A stretch of DNA of 47,570 nucleotides from an uncultured Prevotella sp. (GTDB taxonomy: Bacteria; Bacteroidota; Bacteroidia; Bacteroidales; Bacteroidaceae): positions 1-47,570 of the forward strand of contig OMXE01000024.1 of the NCBI GenBank assembly GCA_900314935.1. Direction: 5' to 3'. A model generated the notes under the pieces. It saw only the letters and a list, made by a program, of their open reading frames with translations, was not told where the DNA came from and did not search any database. Each line of letters starts with the position of its first letter. The first letter of the stretch is position 1. Positions 43,101 through 47,570 of this stretch are shown here, piece after piece. Position numbers and translations under genes: made by a program.

Positions 43101-44114
43101 CAGGTTAAAGCTGGGGTTACACAAATCAGTGAACGCCGCACCAAGTTTGGCAGACCCCACCCACATGGTATTGTTGTCGTCAAGGTAGAAGCATTGTATA
43201 TGACTGCTTCGTGTCGTGAATGCCTTCATTCTCATCACCTTGTCCTCTAAGAGCATCGCACCGCGGTAGGTAAACACCAGTATGCCCGCGTTCTCCGTTC
43301 CCACCCAGAGGTTACCATCGTTATCTTCAGAAATGGCATTCACAAAAACATTCCCCATCTGAGCCAGTTCCGACAACTGCTGCCAACTTCTTGTCTTGAG
43401 CGAGAAAACCCGTTGAGTACCAGCCTGCGAGTGGGAGTTGTATATCCATAGGTTCATCTCGTTGTCAAGATACACCCTGCTGTCACGACTATACGTCGCT
43501 GAAGGAACCTGGGTGATGGGAATAAGACGGTTTTTGCTCTCGGATACCTCGAAAATACGGTAGTCGGCCGTCACTACTATCACCTTACCGTTCTTCGATA
43601 CGATGTGTAACACCGGCGACTTGCTGTACCCAGCAATAGGATAGAGCTTGCGCTGGGCATAGTCATAATGGAACAATCCACCATCAGTTGCCACCCAAAG
43701 GTTATGCTTTTCATCCACGTAGAACACCTTCATGGTGCCCTTTATTCCGAGTGCTGCCAGCTGGGCTGTACCATCTTTCTGCCAGGTGTCCTTCGCGCGA
43801 ACATATGTATATAATTCACCTTGGCAAATCATCCAAAGCGTTTTGTCCACTGTTTCCCGCACCATCGAGACATCGTTGCTGCGCCCGCCATATTGCAGCG
43901 GTGTGTAATTACTGAAACGATAGCCATCATAACGACTGAATCCGTTGATGGTGGAGAACCATATATACCCGTAACTGTCGCGTACGATATCCCGTACGAA
44001 ATTATCAGCCAAACCGTCTTTCACGTCAACGGTACGGAAATAGAATCCAAAAGCGGAGCTTGTTAAAAGGGGTGAGAAGACCACCCAGATGAGCATGGTA
44101 AGTAACTTCTTCAT
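40182..44114 (-). CDS. hybrid two-component system regulator
   Basis: The frame is open to 44132, but the -7 element at 44134-44141 means transcription starts at about 44128, so the start at 44114 (MKKLLTMLIWVVFS) is right and gives 1310 residues. In order: signal peptide, periplasmic two-component-regulator propeller repeats (for example DSYGYIWFSTINGFSRYDGY), Y_Y_Y domain, membrane segment near 770, histidine kinase (FFTNISHDLKTPLTLVVAPL), ATPase (GSGLGLHIVKQYVDMMGG), receiver (VVLVVDDNEDARLFL, ICDVMMPVMDG) and AraC-type DNA-binding domain (about 1205-1310). It senses a glycan fragment in the periplasm and should activate the adjacent GH3/GH9 operon, with which it may be co-transcribed. Confidence 0.95.
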   Translation of the reverse strand: MKKLLTMLIWVVFSPLLTSSAFGFYFRTVDVKDGLADNFVRDIVRDSYGYIWFSTINGFSRYDGYRFSNYTPLQYGGRSNDVSMVRETVDKTLWMICQGELYTYVRAKDTWQKDGTAQLAALGIKGTMKVFYVDEKHNLWVATDGGLFHYDYAQRKLYPIAGYSKSPVLHIVSKNGKVIVVTADYRIFEVSESKNRLIPITQVPSATYSRDSRVYLDNEMNLWIYNSHSQAGTQRVFSLKTRSWQQLSELAQMGNVFVNAISEDNDGNLWVGTENAGILVFTYRGAMLLEDKVMRMKAFTTRSSHIQCFYLDDNNTMWVGSAKLGAAFTDLCNPSFNLVPTNDYEDVSALVQDRKGNLWIGFDGDGIMQRNAAGGVTHFTALRGQLPSDIITSLAFSADGSLLAGTYGSGIAKYNGAGFTPVYTDYPYLKYVKSMAVDIHDNLWVATVDRGVVRINPQGKTVNYTTENSVLPSNGTLCLASDSLRGMLYIGTSMGVAVYDCNKGQFIQPKQFDELKGSYVSSMMVDNSGVLWIGSREGLWIYNPHHGSMNHFTTQEGMSHNAVRALTMAADRIGGENGEGTSVWASTDNGLTCITMQVDENRQKTYKCYPFLDSDGLQDVAFSNNAALTTVDGTVLLGCFTGYVSIPQEGIAFHYPSLMMQFTTFRINGKDVPQSGKDLTVNYNDRFSISVSAMAPALSKKIKYLYRFQGDEEWSRAPGSTLYFVSLTPGKHVLQVKAELAGMMESEIAELIIKVSPPLWQSKPALFFYLLLLMGISYLVYRALSYRQRREIAMKQMEINLKKYEMEEQKIQFFTNISHDLKTPLTLVVAPLEKIREASLPAPIRTEVDVAWRNARQLYDLVLELLDFRRLDVGKEKLNLKHGDIVSFVRQTVQGFTFYTVRKQIKLQMQLPQEAVEIDFDENKMRRIVTNLLSNAYKYNIDNGSVTVSLTTTTSPNASLILSVADTGIGVNDKRHIFDRFIQETHGQEQEGSGLGLHIVKQYVDMMGGSIDVTDNNPRGTIFTVTLPIAESHEALIEDITDNDASFLTEQTTTEKTATKPVVLVVDDNEDARLFLQRSLDDEYHVLVAANGKEALDQLAKNDHVSIVICDVMMPVMDGITFFRNVKNDIRYSHIPVVLLTAKSGEENIVAGLEEGVADYITKPFSLAVLRLRIRKILEWSQNVHNKVATGIEIKPSEITVSSLDEELISHIIALIEENMRDTEYSVSQLSSAVGMTRGHLYKKLMAITGKSPVEFIRIIKMKRGKSLLDQGKTNISEVADMVGFSAKMFAHYFKMMYGSTPSDYLRKRK

Positions 44115-44133
44115 ATTACTTGGGTTTACCATA

Positions 44134-44141
44134 CAAAAGTA
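44134..44141 (-). promoter_or_regulatory. -7 element of the two-component regulator gene
   Basis: TACTTTTG on the minus strand. Its position decides the start codon: the ATG at 44132 would lie upstream of the transcript, the one at 44114 within it. No clear -33 TTG was found. Confidence 0.65.
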
Positions 44142-44500
44142 ATGAAAAAAGCCATGACTTCCTTTTACATCTCTTTTTATTTGGTGCCCCTATAATTATT
44201 TTTAACTTTTACCTTCCATGATGTATCAAATACCCTCCGGAATGTATTGACATCTCCCAAAATGCCATGTTATTTCTTTACCTCCTCATGATGCAAGGGT
44301 GGCTAACGCCACAGGTGACAGGCTAGATTCCTATTTCACCCATGTAAGCTACATTCAAGTCTATTATTTCAGAAAAAAGTTGAGATTATGACAAGAAGAA
44401 AAAGGATGCCCATCCTCTTTTAATTTTTTAAGTGGGGACATAGGAAAACATTGTTAACTTGAAGATTTCTTATATAAGCGCGAGAAAAAGCTTCCCATTG
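44142..44500. other. intergenic region, nothing firm
   Basis: Divergent gap between the two-component regulator and the first BspA-type gene. It has a small GGAT/ATCC hairpin flanked by A and T runs near 44404-44415, and nothing else I can support. Confidence 0.5.
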
Positions 44501-44531
44501 TTTGTTTTTTTGTTGTTTTTTTATATCTTTG
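44501..44531 (+). promoter_or_regulatory. promoter of the first BspA-type gene
   Basis: TTTG (44501-44504), 19 nt, TATCTTTG (44524-44531), followed by CAGC. The promoter at 46779 is closely similar. Confidence 0.8.
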
Positions 44532-44575
44532 CAGCAGAAATATTTGATAATCATCTATTAATCAGACACAAGAAT

Positions 44576-46603
44576 ATGAAAACGATCAAAACAATATTGT
44601 TAATGGCTTTCCTTGCTTGCGCAGTGAATGTTAAGGCAGGTGGCACGTTTACCTCTACAGTGAATGGTGTAAGTATGACGTTCAGGATACTGGACACAGA
44701 TCCACTTGGTGGTGTGTTTGTTTATACCGCACTCATTGGTGATGGAACAAATCCTTGTATCAGTGTGAGCTATAATGGGAGTCTTGATCTCCCTTTCAAT
44801 GTGTATAATTCGAGTGACGGTAAGACGTACACCATACGGGGAATCAACAACAATGCTTTCAAGGGATGTCAGGGTCTGAGTGGTGTTACGTTCAGCAAGT
44901 ATATGTACATCATAGGTGACAACGCCTTTATGGGATGTAGTAGTATTGAAACTATTACCATACCAACCAATGATCCAGATCTTTACAATAATATCACAAC
45001 TATTGGAGAAAGTGCTTTCCGTAATTGCAGTGGATTAAGAATAATTGATCTGGGCTCAACAGTTAAGAGTATTGGTAGTTCTGCGTTCTCTGGTTGTTAT
45101 TATATTCAGAAAGTCCATATTGCCAATATCAAAGCTTGGTGCGATATCGATTTTGGGAACGAATCTGCCAATCCTGCAAGAGACTTGGAGTCGACCGTAG
45201 ATGAAAATTTTTATAATTTGTATGTGGCGGGACAGAAATTGGTAAACCTTTCGATTCCCAATACTGTTACCTCGATAAAAGACTATGCATTTGTACATAA
45301 CAGGAACCTGAAGTCGGTGATTATTCCTAGTTCTGTTACTTCAATCGGAAAGTATGCTTTTTACAAATGTAAGTTACTTGAAACGGTTAGAGGTGCCGCA
45401 AATGTAACGGATGTTGGTGTCAATGCTTTTATTGATTCAAGATGGTACAATGATCTTGATGACGGATTGGTTTATATAGGGAATTGCCTTTACATGTATA
45501 AGGGGAAAATGCCTGCCCATAAAAAAATAATCGTTAAAGATGGAACAAAGAGCATCGGTTATGACGCTTTTAAGGATTGTGTAGGTTTGGAAGTATTGGC
45601 TCTTCCTTCAAGTGTAGAGAAGATTGGTTATTTGGCGTTGGATGGTTGTGAATACCTAACAGACTTCTATTGCCAGATAGTAGATCCAGATCCTCTTGAT
45701 TACAGTATCGTCTTTCCTAGTCGGGAAAATGTAATACTCCATGTCCCTGAAGCATCTGAGAGTGCCTATCGTCAGCTTTCGTTCTGGCTACGCTTTAAGA
45801 ATATAGTACCCATCATTGAATACGACCTCTATGTTATGGGAAAGAAGGTGAACGAGGTGAATGCAGACGACATTCAGGGTGATGGAAAAATGTCTTTCGA
45901 TCCAACCAACGGAAACGTTTTGTATTTGAACGGTGCATCGATTTCCGTTGATGAAGAGCAGGTTACCGGCATCACTAGCATGATGTCTGGTCAAGAATTA
46001 GTAGTGGTTGTGAATGGCGATAACACCGTTGAGAGTAAACAGTGGGAAGGCTTTAGGGCAAGAGGAGACGTTCATTTCAAGGGAAACGGCACCCTCCGAC
46101 TAAAGGGCTACGCATGGGGCTTTAGCTCTGGATCAGGAGTATCTAAGGTTACGTTGAGCGATGGCGTTCATCTGATATGTGAAGGTGGTGAACGTGCTGA
46201 TGCTAATGGTGGCTTCTGTGGGTTCTATAATGAACGACGACACACATGGGCAACAACGCTGGAGATTAATGGTTCAGGTACAATGTTGGAAAGCAAGGGC
46301 ATTGCCGATGGCAATGGCAGTGTGCACGACATCAAGAGTCTGAAAGGCACTGTTACCTCTCCAAACGGTGCCGTGTTCAACACTACCAAGCATGCGGTGT
46401 GTGATGCCAATGGAAACATCATCAAAGGTAGTTGGGTGATCATCAAGGGGGAATCTGGCATCACCACAGGCATTGAAAACAGTCAAAGGAATTCGGTCAA
46501 AGGTCAAAGGGATGAATGGTACGACCTGAGTGGCCGCAAACTCAACGGAATGCCGAATGCGAAAGGTGTGTACATCCACAACGGCAAGACCGTAATCAGA
46601 TAA
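44576..46603 (+). CDS. BspA-like leucine-rich-repeat surface protein
   Basis: The frame is open from 44459, but the promoter at 44501-44531 lies inside that extension; the ATG at 44576 gives a clean signal peptide (MKTIKTILLMAFLACAVNVKAG) and 675 residues. Residues about 70-390 carry LRR_5/BspA repeats (NNAFKGCQGLSGVTF, IGDNAFMGCSSIETITIP, IGSSAFSGCYYIQKVHI, IGYDAFKDCVGLEVLALP). About 410-620 form a less clear beta-rich region. The C-terminal tail (WYDLSGRKLNGMPNAKGVYI) is a sorting-like tail common on secreted Prevotella proteins. It is probably surface-bound or secreted and may act in adhesion. Confidence 0.88.
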   Translation: MKTIKTILLMAFLACAVNVKAGGTFTSTVNGVSMTFRILDTDPLGGVFVYTALIGDGTNPCISVSYNGSLDLPFNVYNSSDGKTYTIRGINNNAFKGCQGLSGVTFSKYMYIIGDNAFMGCSSIETITIPTNDPDLYNNITTIGESAFRNCSGLRIIDLGSTVKSIGSSAFSGCYYIQKVHIANIKAWCDIDFGNESANPARDLESTVDENFYNLYVAGQKLVNLSIPNTVTSIKDYAFVHNRNLKSVIIPSSVTSIGKYAFYKCKLLETVRGAANVTDVGVNAFIDSRWYNDLDDGLVYIGNCLYMYKGKMPAHKKIIVKDGTKSIGYDAFKDCVGLEVLALPSSVEKIGYLALDGCEYLTDFYCQIVDPDPLDYSIVFPSRENVILHVPEASESAYRQLSFWLRFKNIVPIIEYDLYVMGKKVNEVNADDIQGDGKMSFDPTNGNVLYLNGASISVDEEQVTGITSMMSGQELVVVVNGDNTVESKQWEGFRARGDVHFKGNGTLRLKGYAWGFSSGSGVSKVTLSDGVHLICEGGERADANGGFCGFYNERRHTWATTLEINGSGTMLESKGIADGNGSVHDIKSLKGTVTSPNGAVFNTTKHAVCDANGNIIKGSWVIIKGESGITTGIENSQRNSVKGQRDEWYDLSGRKLNGMPNAKGVYIHNGKTVIR

Positions 46604-46638
46604 TGCTGGGAAATGTTTTTGTGGCTATATAAAAAGTA

Positions 46639-46662
46639 GAGGATGAGCGATTGCCCATCCTC
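46639..46662 (+). terminator. terminator after the first BspA-type gene
   Basis: GAGGATG (46639-46645) and CATCCTC (46656-46662), followed by TTTTCTTT. The rest of the 46604-46778 gap holds a GGCGGT/ACCGCC inverted repeat and nothing else recognised. Confidence 0.75.
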
Positions 46663-46778
46663 TTTTCTTTGATGATCATTTATAGATCAAATTGCGGTCA
46701 TGCAGCTGGTGACACCCAGGCTGGTTGCGATGGCGGTCAAGATGCCTACCGCCGTTTGAAGAAAAAACCTTCCCTTTG

Positions 46779-46809
46779 TTGGTTTTTTCTCCTGATTTTT
46801 ATATCTTTG
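46779..46809 (+). promoter_or_regulatory. promoter of the second BspA-type gene
   Basis: TTG (46779-46781), 20 nt, TATCTTTG (46802-46809), followed by CAGC, in a T-rich setting very like the promoter at 44501. Confidence 0.78.
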
Positions 46810-46845
46810 CAGCGTAATCCATAAACTATCAAACACCTTTTAGAT

Positions 46846-47570
46846 ATGAAACCCAACACGATCCTTCAAAGAATGGTTATCCTATTGATAACCCTGATGT
46901 GCGCCATTGGCGCTAATGCTGACGAGGCATACGCCTGCTATACCTCGTCGAACACCACGCTCACGTTCTACTACGACAACCAGCGCAGTTCCCGCACTGG
47001 CAAAACCTACGACCTGAACACTGGAGACGAAAATCCTGGGTGGGATACAGACGGCACCAAAGCCTATGTGACAAAAGTTGTATTTCACTGGTCGTTTGGT
47101 GCTACCTCTCCAACGACCACTTACGCATGGTTTTACGCAATGAGACAACTACAATCCATTGAGGGTCTGAGCTACCTGAACACCAGCAATGTAACCAATA
47201 TGGCTTATATGTTCATGTACTGCGTTCAATTGAAGAGTCTTGACCTAAGCGGTTTTAACACGGCTAACGTCACCAATATGATGCAAATGTTCTATGGCTG
47301 CACCAGTCTGCAAACCATTTATGTAGGCAGTAATTGGAGCACAGCTGCTGTGACGAGCTCAGCAAATATGTTCAATAACTGCACCAGTCTTGTGGGCGGC
47401 CGAGGCACGACCATTGAAGGCAGGTCCATAGACAAGACCTACGCCCACATCGATGGTGGATCTAACAATCCCGGCTACTTCACTGCTAAAGGTATCTTAG
47501 CCTATGCGTGTTATACAGAGTCGAACACCACGCTGACGTTCTACTACGACAACCAGCGCAACTCCCGCTC
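46846..47570 (+). CDS. BspA-like DUF285 surface protein (3' end missing)
   Basis: The frame opens at 46846 and runs off the window end. The product starts with a signal peptide (ILLITLMCAIGANA) and has DUF285-type repeats with the usual NTSNVTNMAYMFMYC, LKSLDLSGFNTANVTNMMQMF and SNWSTAAVTSSANMF segments. A unit of about 200 residues appears to start again near the end: EAYACYTSSNTTLTFYYDNQ is followed later by LAYACYTESNTTLTFYYDNQ, so the full protein is probably built of several such units. The family is surface-exposed and linked to binding of host or partner cells. Its promoter resembles that of the upstream BspA-type gene. Confidence 0.88.
   Translation, partial: MKPNTILQRMVILLITLMCAIGANADEAYACYTSSNTTLTFYYDNQRSSRTGKTYDLNTGDENPGWDTDGTKAYVTKVVFHWSFGATSPTTTYAWFYAMRQLQSIEGLSYLNTSNVTNMAYMFMYCVQLKSLDLSGFNTANVTNMMQMFYGCTSLQTIYVGSNWSTAAVTSSANMFNNCTSLVGGRGTTIEGRSIDKTYAHIDGGSNNPGYFTAKGILAYACYTESNTTLTFYYDNQRNSR

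Noticed and set aside
44115..44132. Upstream start (44132) for the two-component regulator
   Set aside because: It lies only 1 bp past the -7 element, so it would be upstream of the transcript start.
44459..44575. N-terminal extension of the first BspA-type gene
   Set aside because: The extension contains the promoter, and the ATG at 44576 gives a proper signal peptide.

Overview
The window comes from a Bacteroidota genome, most likely Prevotella or a close relative in the Bacteroidales. The evidence is the 16S rRNA 5' end at the left edge, many promoters of the Bacteroidota type (TTG, 19-20 nt, TAnnTTTG), SusC/SusD-type transport genes, a hybrid two-component system, OmpA and SusE/F lipoproteins and BspA-type leucine-rich surface proteins.

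Layout. 1-450: 5' end of a 16S rRNA gene (minus strand), its leader and its promoter. 470-6630: housekeeping and envelope genes, namely a MalY/PatB-type aminotransferase with a DUF3737 protein, inositol-3-phosphate synthase overlapping a MORN-GH25 lysozyme, and an OmpA-type lipoprotein. 6630-15225: an accessory, repeat-rich region holding small secreted proteins, a RhuM-type protein, an orphan FTP/PepSY lipoprotein, two unrecognised genes and about 1.4 kb of non-coding repeats. 15397-20386: purL and a pair of short chromate-transporter-family genes. 20383-31895: a polysaccharide-uptake locus with a LacI-type regulator and MFS sugar transporter diverging from a susC-susD-susE-susF-ompA operon. 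32024-44114: a minus-strand block with a hybrid two-component regulator, GH3, a gutted NAD-epimerase gene, GH9 and a TonB-receptor-like outer-membrane protein, suited to beta-glucan breakdown. 44576-47570: two BspA-like surface proteins with matching promoters, the second cut by the window end.

The most unusual feature is in the accessory region. Four genes (at 7007, 7984, 10820 and 14401) share a 5' cassette of up to about 300 bp made of promoter, untranslated leader and signal-peptide codons, yet encode unrelated mature proteins. Three copies carry two tandem GTGAACTTTT boxes exactly 14 nt upstream of the -33 element, which looks like an activator site. The leader has an inverted repeat that keeps its pairing in one diverged copy through a G-U pair. 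Small hairpin elements with constant flanks and variable cores sit upstream of two of the cassettes. A perfect 91-bp inverted repeat around a 419-bp non-coding spacer lies at 12143-12743.

In the carbohydrate loci, a perfect 16-bp palindrome between the LacI-type gene and susC is the obvious operator and contains the -33 element of the regulator's own promoter. The SusCDEF operon carries no hydrolase, while the neighbouring convergent operon supplies GH3 and GH9 enzymes under its own sensor. Function calls rest on reading translated proteins and motifs by eye; no database search was run.
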